A stretch of DNA of 64,000 nt from Anammoximicrobium sp964645045 (lineage in GTDB: Bacteria > Planctomycetota > Planctomycetia > Pirellulales > Pirellulaceae). The position numbers and the translations under genes are program-made. Positions 50,857 through 60,000 of this stretch are shown piece after piece (positions within the stretch are counted from its first letter, which is position 1; each line of letters begins with the position of its first letter). The notes beneath the pieces were generated by a model that saw only the letters and a list, made by a program, of their open reading frames with translations, had not been told where the DNA came from and did no database searches. The stretch spans positions 62,001 to 126,000 of the forward strand of contig CAZXYZ010000014.1 in NCBI GenBank assembly GCA_964645045.1, written 5' to 3'.

Positions 50857-51759
50857 ATGCTGCGACTTCGATCGACTCTGCTGTTGGCCTTGCTCGTGAT
50901 CGGGGCCTTGTTCCAGTCGGCGCCGGCGGCCGACTTGCCGCTGAAGGTGCTGATTATCGGCGGGCAGAATAATCATAACTGGGCGAAATCCACGCCTTAC
51001 ATGGAACAGGTGCTGAATCGCGCCGGGCACATCCGAGCGTCGGTCTGCAATGCGCCTGCCAAGGATGCGACGCCGGCCGACTGGGATGCCTGGCAGCCCA
51101 AGTTCCGCGACTTTGCCTGCGTCGTGCTGGACTATAACGGCCAAAGGTGGCCGGACCGCGTGCAGCAGGATTTCGTCGCCTATGTCCGCGAGGGTGGCGG
51201 CGTGGTCGTGATCCATGCCGCGAACAATTCGTTCTCCGGCTGGAAAGAGTACGAACAGATGATCGGCCTGCTGTGGCGGGGCCGCGATTACGGTGCCAGT
51301 TTGTACCTGGATGACGAAGGCAAGCTGGTTCGTGAAGAACCGGGACAGGGCCGAGGCATGGGGCACGGCGGCCAATACGACTGGGAGATGACCGTGCGGG
51401 ACGCCGAGCATCCGATCACGCGCGGTATGCCGGTCAAATGGATGCACAAACGCGACGAACTGTATCACGGCCAACGCGGCCCGGCCGAAAACGTCCACCT
51501 CCTGCTGACGGCTTTTTCCGATCCCGCACCTGGCCGGGGCGGCACCGGAAAGAACGAACCGATCGTGTGGTGGATTCCCTATGGACAAGGCAAAGTTGTG
51601 ACGAACGTCATGGGGCACGTGGGCGAACTGGGTTGCATGGAATGCGTGGGCTTCCAAGTGCTGCTGTACCGGTCTTGCGAGTGGGTGGCGACGGGAGAAT
51701 GCACCACGCCCATTCCGAACAACTTCCCCACGGCCGATGCGACCAGCCTGGCACCGTGA
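50857..51759 (+). CDS. Exported ThuA-domain protein
   Basis: 300 residues from ATG 50857 after AAAGGAACC. Signal peptide MLRLRSTLLLALLVIGALFQ. ThuA (class I glutamine amidotransferase-like) fold: LPLKVLIIGGQNNHNW, VVLDYNGQRWPD, FVAYVREGGGVVVIHAANNS (the usual nucleophile position has no Cys), DWEMTVRDAEHPITRGMP, KRDELYHGQ and GQGKVVTNVMGHVGEL. ThuA proteins are linked to trehalose or other sugar utilisation. Divergent from the Gfo/Idh/MocA operon. Confidence 0.9.
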   Translation: MLRLRSTLLLALLVIGALFQSAPAADLPLKVLIIGGQNNHNWAKSTPYMEQVLNRAGHIRASVCNAPAKDATPADWDAWQPKFRDFACVVLDYNGQRWPDRVQQDFVAYVREGGGVVVIHAANNSFSGWKEYEQMIGLLWRGRDYGASLYLDDEGKLVREEPGQGRGMGHGGQYDWEMTVRDAEHPITRGMPVKWMHKRDELYHGQRGPAENVHLLLTAFSDPAPGRGGTGKNEPIVWWIPYGQGKVVTNVMGHVGELGCMECVGFQVLLYRSCEWVATGECTTPIPNNFPTADATSLAP

Positions 51760-51950
51760 CGAGTCCCGAAGTCACTGCAAGTCTCCTGTTAAGTTACGCG
51801 GAGCCGACCGTTCGCGTCCATCTATCACGCGCGCAACAAACGACACCATTGCGCCGTCACCCACCGCGACAATTGTTTGGCAAGCGGCGCATTCGGGAAC
51901 TAGACTGGCATGTCAGCGGACCAATTCCTGACTCGCGAGGACCGAAGTCT

Positions 51951-53612
51951 ATGCATTCCCACAAGCTAAATTCCGCTCCAAGCCGACCGTCCAAGCGGAC
52001 CCATCGCAACATCCGGCCCAAGCGGCATCATCGGACGCTGCGGCTCGAACCGCTGGAGAACCGTCGCTTGCTGGCCACGTTGGGGATGGACATTGAGTTC
52101 CTGTTGGATACCAACGGTGATGACGTTCCGGACACGTCGACAAACGGTCCGGTGGGGATCGGCCAACCGTTTTGGGTCGAAGTGCGCGTGCAAGATCAAC
52201 GGTCCCCGGCGGTGGTGCCGGCGCCCGGCGTCATTGCACTTCCGTTGAACATCTCGTGGACCAACGACAACGTCGAATTTGCGGGCGTCCTCCCTGTCTC
52301 CGGTCCGAATCCGGATTCTGACAGCGTGCAGCTGGAAAATCCGCTCGTGACCGGCAATTTCCCGTTGCAGCGGTTTGTGGACATCGATCTGAGCAATCGG
52401 CGTTTCAACGGCCTGCGAGGAGCCGCTCTGCCGGCCGCTGGAGCCGATGAACTTGGTCAGCCCATTGGGCGTGCGGGCCTGGAGTGGTTCAGCCGCCTCA
52501 AGTTTCGGGCCATTGGCTCGGGAGAAGTGTGTTTTACGAGCGAACTTGCCGGTTCCATGTCATTTGCGGATGCGGCCGTGCTCGAAGACAGTCAGCCGGC
52601 ACAAGGCTGCCTTCGAGTCAGCGGGTCGGGTTCCCTCTCCGGCTTTGTCTACGCCGACGTCGACAAAGACGCCGTGCGGGACGTGGACGCGGCTGGTACG
52701 CCGATCGAACTGGGCTTGCCCAAGGTCGAAATCGAATTGTATCAAGATGGGACGTTCTTGCAGAGCGATCACACCGGTCCGGATGGCTGGTACCATTTCG
52801 AGGACTTGGCGCCGGGCGTGTACGAAATCCGCCAGCCCACGCAGCCATCGTGCTTTATCGACGGCACGGAGACGCTGGGTATGATCCTGCCATCCGGGGA
52901 ATCGAGAGGCACGGCGGGCAACGACCGGTTCACCGGAATTGAACTCCGCGCCGGCGAAGCGGGTATCGACTACAACTTTGGCGAACTGGGGCTGCGGGCG
53001 TCGTGCGTCAACAAAGGAATGCTCCTGGGCTCGTCAAACTTACGCCAGGCGACCATCTCGGATCCGCTCGGCGTCCGTACTGCCGTGGTGCGTGGAACGG
53101 CCCAGAACGATACCGTCAGCGTCGTGATGGATACGGCTGCCATGCGCGTCACCGTGAACGGCGGCACGCCGCAAACGTTTCCCTTGACGGACGGCCAGAT
53201 GGTTTCGATCGACGGATTGGAGGGCAACGACTCGATCGTCCTGACCGGATCGTCCGCCGACGAGTCCGGGCACTTCCAGCCGGGCTATTTTACCGTCCGC
53301 AACGATGTCTGTTATCCGGAGCCGAGTACGGGCACGCGGTGCGACTGGAATTGGGGTCTGGAGGCGGTCGGCTTCGAAGACGTGACGGCTGACGCTGCCG
53401 CAGGCCAAGACCTGGCGGTCGTCCGCGACTCGACGGGCAACGACACGCTGAACGCGGTGGGCAATCAGGCGGCATTCGGCCTGACCGATCGGGAACTGGA
53501 GATCCTGGCCTTCGAGCGGCTGCGAGCGATCTCGACACGGGGCGGCAGCGACGTGGCCAACGTCATCGAACCCGTCGATTACGACCTGGAACTGCTCGGC
53601 GATTGGACTTGA
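51951..53612 (+). CDS. Secreted protein with planctomycete LEP signal, SdrD B-like domain
   Basis: 553 residues from ATG 51951. A basic N-terminus ends in LRLEPLENRRLLATLGMDIE, the planctomycete-type N-terminal sorting motif. Residues ~30-220 resemble cohesin/immunoglobulin-like sheets (PLNISWTNDNVEFAGVLPVS). Near 240-330 lies a SdrD B-like (Cna B-type) repeat: SGFVYADVDKDAVRDVD and YEIRQPTQPSCFIDG. The last part contains bacterial-adhesin-type beta repeats (GTAQNDTVSVVMDTAAMRVT; LEGNDSIVLTGSS). Predicted cell-surface or secreted. The stop is two bases before a palindromic element. Confidence 0.8.
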   Translation: MHSHKLNSAPSRPSKRTHRNIRPKRHHRTLRLEPLENRRLLATLGMDIEFLLDTNGDDVPDTSTNGPVGIGQPFWVEVRVQDQRSPAVVPAPGVIALPLNISWTNDNVEFAGVLPVSGPNPDSDSVQLENPLVTGNFPLQRFVDIDLSNRRFNGLRGAALPAAGADELGQPIGRAGLEWFSRLKFRAIGSGEVCFTSELAGSMSFADAAVLEDSQPAQGCLRVSGSGSLSGFVYADVDKDAVRDVDAAGTPIELGLPKVEIELYQDGTFLQSDHTGPDGWYHFEDLAPGVYEIRQPTQPSCFIDGTETLGMILPSGESRGTAGNDRFTGIELRAGEAGIDYNFGELGLRASCVNKGMLLGSSNLRQATISDPLGVRTAVVRGTAQNDTVSVVMDTAAMRVTVNGGTPQTFPLTDGQMVSIDGLEGNDSIVLTGSSADESGHFQPGYFTVRNDVCYPEPSTGTRCDWNWGLEAVGFEDVTADAAAGQDLAVVRDSTGNDTLNAVGNQAAFGLTDRELEILAFERLRAISTRGGSDVANVIEPVDYDLELLGDWT

Positions 53613-53614
53613 AA

Positions 53615-53710
53615 GGGCTCAGACGTACAGAATTCAATTTTCGCGGGCAATCGTCCAGCCACCTGGACAGGCTCACCTCCGCAAAAACTGAATTCTGTAC
53701 GTCTGAGCCC
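53615..53710. repeat. 96-bp palindromic element, family GGGCTCAGACGTACAGAATT, copy 3
   Basis: Outer arms identical to copies 1 and 2; inner arms ATTTTCGCGG/CCGCAAAAAC with two mismatches. Loop shares AGCCACCTGG with copy 1's AGCCATCTGG. Two bases after the LEP-signal gene's stop and before the convergent BBP7 gene. Confidence 0.95.
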
Positions 53711-53732
53711 GGGAACAATGAATCATCCGAGG

Positions 53733-55310
53733 TCAAAACCGGTAGTTCAGCCCAACGCTCAATCCTTGCACCCACAGGTCCGAGCCCACCCAGTTGAACT
53801 CGGGCCGCGCCGAACCGACCAGGCCGCCCGGTTTGATCTGTGAGAGGTTCACGTCCAGGTCGATTTGATCGCCGGGGCGCGCCACCTGGCTCCAATACAG
53901 CAACGTGTAGCCCACCGTGGCCCGCAAACAAGGCGTCAGATCGTAGCCCAGCGTAATCCCGAATTCCGGAATCACGGTGAAGGTATCGTGGCCATGCGAA
54001 CCGCTGTTGCTCGGCAGCGCGAGCAGACCGTACGGCGTCGTCGCCACGTCGGGATCGGGCACGGTGACCGTGGTGGAACCGTTGATGGTGACTTGCGAGC
54101 GATTATTGCCGATGGCCAGCTTGCCCAGCACTTCGAGCGTCCAGCAGTTGTGCCGCAGTTCCGCGATCACGCCCAGTTCGCCGCCGTGAAAGTCGTTTTG
54201 CGTCGCGAAACGGTCGAACTCCTCAATCGTCGTGCCCAACTGCAGACCCGTGCCCGTGCCGACGAACCGCTTGAAGTCGCCGATCACCAATTGTTCATCC
54301 AGTCCGAGGTAGCGGTAGCCGGCCAGCCAGTCGACGCGGCGCGTGCAATTCTGGCACAGGGCCTGCCGGTAGAGAACCTCGACGCCCTGCAATTGCGTTT
54401 GGCTGCTCACTTGGATGCGACCGTCCAGCAGTCCGGGAAACGCCACCATTTCCGCATCTTGCCCCACCAGTTCCGGCTCGACGTTGAAAATCGGCCGCGC
54501 CAGGATGGGCACCGCCGAGCTGTCGGCGGAGAACGTCGAGGACTTCTGCGACAGACCGAAGAAACCGGCCTCGATACCATACGTGTCGCACGAGTCGAAC
54601 CAGTAGCCCAAGCGAATCCGGCCACCGGGATAGACCCCCGTGCTGGAGTCCCCGTTGCCAAACAAGACGTTCGTCGTCGGCTGTCCCAATTCGCCGGCCA
54701 AGTCCAAGCTGGTGCCGGCCGGGCTGGTCGTGACCAATGCCGGGGAGTAGAAGCCATCCACCCACCAAACCAAGAACTCGCCCCGCACCCACACTCCCTC
54801 CAGATGGCGGCGCAGGGCCTCGCAACAAGACCCTAGGCAATTCCCGGTGTCATGCGGCGCAACCGCGAATTCGTCGCCGTCGTCTGCGATTGTGCCTTCC
54901 GGCCAGACTTCATCGATGACCACGGTGTCTTTGCTTTCGTCGACGGCCGAAATCGAGGGAACCGGCTCGGAGACCGCCCGCTGCAAGCGGTCGCCCAGCC
55001 GGACAAACTTCGCCGGCTGGTTGGGAGGGCCGCCGGTGACTTCCTGCCCAGTGCCGGTTTGCGGGCCGAGCCAAAGCATCAGCAGGAGGAACAGGGCCGC
55101 AAACACTCTGGCCGGCCGGCCGAGCACCGCACGCGAAGGGAGGTGCGGCGGGGCAAACCGAAGGTCATTGACGACGCGGTCTTGGGCAGGATTGCCTTCA
55201 CGTGGCCGTGTCTGTCCGAGACGCGAAAACCGGTCCCGGAGAGACCGGACCACGTGCGTCGGGCAGGAACGTTTCTGCGGCTTGCCTGACTTCGGTCTGC
55301 CCTTACTCAT
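53733..55310 (-). CDS. BBP7-family outer-membrane beta-barrel protein
   Basis: 525 residues. A long basic N-terminal segment precedes the hydrophobic signal VFAALFLLLMLWLGPQTGTG (~residues 69-88), so a later start (for example GTG at about 55127) is possible. The rest alternates beta strands ending in an aromatic residue: VWVRGEFLVWWVDGFYSPAL, the planctomycete BBP7 opening, then IRLGYWFDSCDTYGIEAGFF, WLAGYRYLGLDEQLVIGDF and a terminal LSVGLNYRF. BBP7 barrels are known only from planctomycetes and are thought to reside in the outer membrane. Confidence 0.88.
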   Translation of the reverse strand: MSKGRPKSGKPQKRSCPTHVVRSLRDRFSRLGQTRPREGNPAQDRVVNDLRFAPPHLPSRAVLGRPARVFAALFLLLMLWLGPQTGTGQEVTGGPPNQPAKFVRLGDRLQRAVSEPVPSISAVDESKDTVVIDEVWPEGTIADDGDEFAVAPHDTGNCLGSCCEALRRHLEGVWVRGEFLVWWVDGFYSPALVTTSPAGTSLDLAGELGQPTTNVLFGNGDSSTGVYPGGRIRLGYWFDSCDTYGIEAGFFGLSQKSSTFSADSSAVPILARPIFNVEPELVGQDAEMVAFPGLLDGRIQVSSQTQLQGVEVLYRQALCQNCTRRVDWLAGYRYLGLDEQLVIGDFKRFVGTGTGLQLGTTIEEFDRFATQNDFHGGELGVIAELRHNCWTLEVLGKLAIGNNRSQVTINGSTTVTVPDPDVATTPYGLLALPSNSGSHGHDTFTVIPEFGITLGYDLTPCLRATVGYTLLYWSQVARPGDQIDLDVNLSQIKPGGLVGSARPEFNWVGSDLWVQGLSVGLNYRF

Positions 55311-55369
55311 GACTTCTGCTTACGTCATCGTTTCGTGATGCCTTCAATGGTTTCGGATCTGCTTGATGA

Positions 55370-56758
55370 TCACGCCGCGCGGACCCACGCGGCTGCGATG
55401 GCCGGCAGGATATCTTCGAGATCCGTCCACGCCTCCTCGGCGACTCGCCGGGTGCGGAACAGCGCGTCGGTGGCGGCGGTGGAGAACTTCGCCGCGCTTT
55501 CCTTCTCCGCGGGGCCGGCAAACGGCGGACGTATCGGCGTGATGGAATTCGTCAGCGGAACCTGCAGCTCAGGTTGTACCGTCGCCGACGTGCAGACGGG
55601 GGCGGTGGACGGCGGAAGTTGCGGGACCGTTGCTTCCGTGGCCGCCGGCAGCAAATCCGGCGTCGTCTGCTCGCCTTCGGCCTCAGGACCCTGTTGCGTC
55701 CCGATGAAGTTGATGACCAGCAGCGCATCGTGAGGCGTACATTGAGCATCGCCATTGACGTCGTAGAACGGGGGCTGCGTCACCTGGTCTTCCGGCAGCG
55801 CCCAGCGGCCCGGATTCGCATCCAAGTAATTGATGACGATCAGCGCATCGATCGGAGTGACCTGTTGCGAAGCATCCACGTCCAGAGGATTTGCCGGGTT
55901 GCGCCGGGTGGGGAAGGATGTCGAGTCCCTACGGTCCATTTCGTTTGACCCATCGCCGATCTGCGGCAATCCGTCCCCGGCACTTGGTGCCGCCGCGCCC
56001 ACGATTGCACCGGTCGGAACTCCGTCAGCGGTTGCGGAACCTGAATCCGGAGGGGAATCCGGAGGAACTTCACGGACGACACTCTCAACTGGTCCGTCGG
56101 GACTTTGCGTGAGTGAGTTTCCTGAGAGAACGCCCGCGTCGCCCAGCGAAGCCGCTGGTGCGGCGCCGGGGGAGACCGTGATGGTTTGGGGTTCGAAGTA
56201 GATCGCTGAACTGCGCAGGGTCTGGGTTGGCACCGTGACGATCCGGGAACCGCCCTGACGTAGCGTCAACGGTGATGACTCTGCGGGCTGGATCGCCCGA
56301 AAGTTCAGGAGGGCGAACCGCTCCGGAGCAAGGTTTCCAATCGCACGTCCGACGTTCGACGATAGAAAAGCAGAACCTCCCAAGTTCTGGATGCTCCCCG
56401 CCTCGTTGTCGAGGGTGCCGCTGGGCAAGGCCGGCAGATCGGGGGTCACCAGCTTGCTCGGATCAAAAGGTGTGTCGATCTCGGTCAGGACAGCCGGATC
56501 CCACGAAATGTCGAGAGCCACCGCGCGCAAACCAGCAGCCAAGGGATCGTACTCCCGGGCGATGATTTCGACGAAGAACGATTCGCCGACATCTAGGGTG
56601 TCATCCGCGATCAACTCGCCAGGGATTCCACCCGCGTCCTGGTACAAATTGACGGTGAACGCGGCAACAGCTAGCAGCGAGCGGTCTTCCAGACGCTCGA
56701 CTTGCAAGCGGGGTCGGGTGACGCGACGCCGACTAGCGGACTTCCATGTCCGATTCAT
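55370..56758 (-). CDS. Secreted protein with LEDRSLLA signal and dockerin repeats
   Basis: 462 residues. The basic N-terminus ends in VERLEDRSLLAVAAFTVNLY, the planctomycete sorting motif. Residues ~30-200 form a cohesin-like domain (VGESFFVEIIAREYDPLA; AVALDISWDPAVLTE). A proline-rich linker follows, then two dockerin-type Ca-binding motifs: NPLDVDASQQVTPIDALIVI and FYDVNGDAQCTPHDALLVIN (~300-360). Such proteins are exported and may assemble on the surface. A Thr/Pro-rich tail closes it. Confidence 0.85.
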   Translation of the reverse strand: MNRTWKSASRRRVTRPRLQVERLEDRSLLAVAAFTVNLYQDAGGIPGELIADDTLDVGESFFVEIIAREYDPLAAGLRAVALDISWDPAVLTEIDTPFDPSKLVTPDLPALPSGTLDNEAGSIQNLGGSAFLSSNVGRAIGNLAPERFALLNFRAIQPAESSPLTLRQGGSRIVTVPTQTLRSSAIYFEPQTITVSPGAAPAASLGDAGVLSGNSLTQSPDGPVESVVREVPPDSPPDSGSATADGVPTGAIVGAAAPSAGDGLPQIGDGSNEMDRRDSTSFPTRRNPANPLDVDASQQVTPIDALIVINYLDANPGRWALPEDQVTQPPFYDVNGDAQCTPHDALLVINFIGTQQGPEAEGEQTTPDLLPAATEATVPQLPPSTAPVCTSATVQPELQVPLTNSITPIRPPFAGPAEKESAAKFSTAATDALFRTRRVAEEAWTDLEDILPAIAAAWVRAA

Positions 56759-56904
56759 ATCCCGCCTCCATGCGGATCAATTCAGCCCGATGAACGATGA
56801 CGCGCGACTCCGGGCGCGGGGCGGAAGGATAATCCACAACCATTGGGCACGCAACGCCGATTTGGGTGAAATACGCCCCTGAGGCTAAACGGCAGAAACA
56901 AATC

Positions 56905-56966
56905 AACCCGAAGCGTAAGCTAAGCGATCCGGCACCGGATACATTCCTCGCTGACGCTTCGGGTTA
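56905..56966. repeat. 62-bp palindrome, AACCCGAAGCGTAAGC family
   Basis: AACCCGAAGCGTAAGC (56905) with CGCTGACGCTTCGGGTTA at the right end. Same outer arms as the 341-bp element at 37990-38330 but without the inner CCGAGCTTGCTCGG units. Lies between two minus-strand surface-protein genes. Confidence 0.85.
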
Positions 56967-57010
56967 ATGGGCAAAATTAGTTCCTGCCGTTCGCCTTGGC
57001 TGCCGTTCGC

Positions 57011-60000
57011 CTAATCAGTTTGACGCTGGAAACGAACCGCTGCGGTGTCCTCCGCCAGATCGGAGAGCAGGCCGTCGTTGTCGAACATCGCACGGTCCAA
57101 TCCGGCAAGATCTTCTTCCGCGTCCGGCGTCCAGCGGGCGGCCTGGTTTGTCGGCCAGTTGCGAACGGCTGGCGACTCGATCGGACTTGCTCCCGGCAAA
57201 ACGGTGTTTTGGACCGGATCGTTTGGGCTCCCTGCATCCCGCTCGACATCGACAGCGATCCGATTGGCGGTTGCTGCTGGAAATCCGAGCGCTCCAGCCG
57301 GAACCGTCGCATCGTTGAGCGGGCCCGCGACGGGCAGCGTTTCCGCAAGCAGTTCCGCTGCCTCGCCTTCGCCGGCGGCAAGTTGGCTTACCGCCAAGTA
57401 ATTGATCACCAACAAGGCGTCGAACGGAGCGCAGATGCCATCTCCGTTGACATCGTAGAATGGGTAAGATCCAGCAGGGCGGGGTGGCAGACGCGCGCTA
57501 TCGGGGGGCGTGTTCAGGTAATTCACGATCAGCAACACATCTAAGGAGTTGACGGTCTGATCGCCATTCACGTCGTAACGATTAGCCAGGTTCTGCCAGC
57601 TCTCGAACGACGCCGCCGAGATAATGATTCTAGCCGTGGTGACGTTGCCGTTGAGTTCCCGGTCGTCGACGAGCCTTGTGAACGCCCGCGCACTGTCTGC
57701 GGAGACGCTTCCCTGGGCCCGAATGTCGATCTCGACCGTTCGATCCATCGAGTTGGAACTGCTGTTGGAGAACCTGATCCAGCGCAGTGCGGCGGCATAT
57801 TCATCCACCGTGGCATTCCCGGCGAGGGTGAGTTGCGCGGTTCCGTTACCGGTCGTCGTGATTCCCGCAGGTAGCTTCGATTCATCCACACTGAGGCGAT
57901 CACCCTCGGTCGCGTGGGTGATGGTTACCGATAGGTTCCGCAGTACGCGTTCCAAACTGTTGGCGAACTGTACGTCGGCGTCGGCGATCCGGACGGGGAT
58001 ACCCTGAAACGCCGCCGCGTAGCCGGTGCCCCGGACGCCGGAACTGTTGTCTGTATCCAGGTCAAGGAATGGCGCCCTGGCACGATCGGACTCGACGTTC
58101 AGCGGGCCGAAATCACCCAGACCAATCTCCCGCGGCGGTGGGCCTTGCAGGGGCCAGCGGCAAGTGGATTGGTCTCCCGCCGCTCCATTGGGGCAGCGCG
58201 CGTTGATATCCGAAGTCGGATCAAACAGGAGGTCGCTGTCGGGGATATACTGTTTGCCTGTGATTGTCTTAAGCCCGAGCAAGTCATCCAAGCGACCGGC
58301 ATCCCCACGATCCACCGCCGCATCGTAAAAGATGTCGCTATCGTAAGTCGAACCGCCAACCAGGTCGAACCGGAACGATTTTCCGGCGTTGGTGATCACG
58401 GTCAGGTGGTCACCTTGAGCAAAAGTGTGGGCCGGGTTGGTTTGGCTCTGCGCCCCAAACCAGTCGGGGTACTGCTCCAACACTTGATTGCCGTCCCGGA
58501 TCGCGGGGTCATAAAACGCAACGAATGAAACCGTCTCGCCGCTGGCGACTTCGAGCGGCGAAACGAAAGGCACCAAGGTTCCGTCCAGCTGCTTCCGGTA
58601 GACCGTGACAAATTGCGCGGCCACCGCAATCTGCGACGTGTCGATGTCTTTGCTGATGGCCGTAATCCGGAAAGCCGATCCGGTCGTATTGCTGACGCGG
58701 AAGGATTGCCAAGGGTCCAAAGCAGCCAGCAGAACGTTCCGGGATGCCGACGAGGCAAGGGAGAGGTGACCGTACTGGTCATCGGCAGGGCGGACCAATG
58801 GCGAGTACTCAAAGGAGCCGAAATTCGGCGCCTCGGCAACCCCCGAATCGCCGCGCACCGACTCGCCCGCCTGCACGTCCACGAAGTATTCGTCGTCATC
58901 CCTCAGGCCCCTCGGATCCGGCCCCGGAAAACGCTGCACCAGAAACGTCCCGTCCGACACACCGCCCCGATCCACGCGGATCGTGTACGAGCCCGGCGGA
59001 AGATTCACAAAGACGTAGCTGCCGTCAGCGCCCGTAACGGCAAATGGCTCGGGCGGCTGGCTGGGATCCGCCGGGTCAAAGGCGTCGTAGAGATTGTTCC
59101 CGTTTAAATCGAGGAAGATCCGCCATCCCGCCCGCCCCGGTTCGCCCGTGTCCCAAGCCCCGTTCTGATTCACGTCGTGCCAGAGGTAGCCTTGGATCGA
59201 TACCGTTCCTTCAGAATCCGGAGGCACTGGCTCAAAGAGGCCATTGAGGCGATAAACGCTCATCGGTGTAATGAACTGGATGACCTGGGGCTGATCCGGC
59301 GGCATCGGCAGCGTCACGGTGGCCGTGGCCGTCACAGGGGCCGTCTGGTCGCTGTCCGCCGTGGCCGTGTTGTCCTTCTTGCCGGCCGCGATGTCNNNNN
59401 NNNNNNNNNNNNNNNNNNNNNNNNNNNNNNNNNNNNNNNNNNNNNNNNNNNNNNNNNNNNNNNNNNNNNNNNNNNNNNNNNNNNNNNNNNNNNNNTGCCG
59501 TCCGTGAACGTGCCTGACTTTGCGAAGACCAACACCGGCACCGGCAGCGTCACCGTGGCCGTAGCCGTCACGGGGGTGATCTGGTCGCTGTCCGCCGTGG
59601 CCGTGTTGTCCTTCTTGCCGGCCGCGATGTCCGCCGCCGTGATCGCGTACGAACCCGTGCAGGTCTGCGAATCGCCCGGCGCCAGCGTCGGGATTGGATT
59701 TCCGCCGGGACACACGACTTGCACATCCGGATCGGCCACGCTCACGTTCGTCAGCGGCCCGTTTCCGGCGTTGCTCACCGTCAACGTGTACTGGATCAGC
59801 TCCCCGGCATCGGCCCGGCCGTTTCCGTTGCCGTCCGTGAACGTGCCCGACTTTGCGAAGACCAACACCGGCACCGGCAGCGTCACCGTGGCCGTGGCCG
59901 TCACGGGGGCGGTCTGGTCGCTGTCCGCCGTCGCCGTGTTGTCCTTCTTGCGGGCCGCGATGTCCGCCGCCGTGATCGCGTACGAACCCGTGCAGGTCTG

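Noticed and set aside
59319..59507. Reading the gene continuously through the N run.
   Set aside because: The gap length is a placeholder; the frame across it has no meaning.
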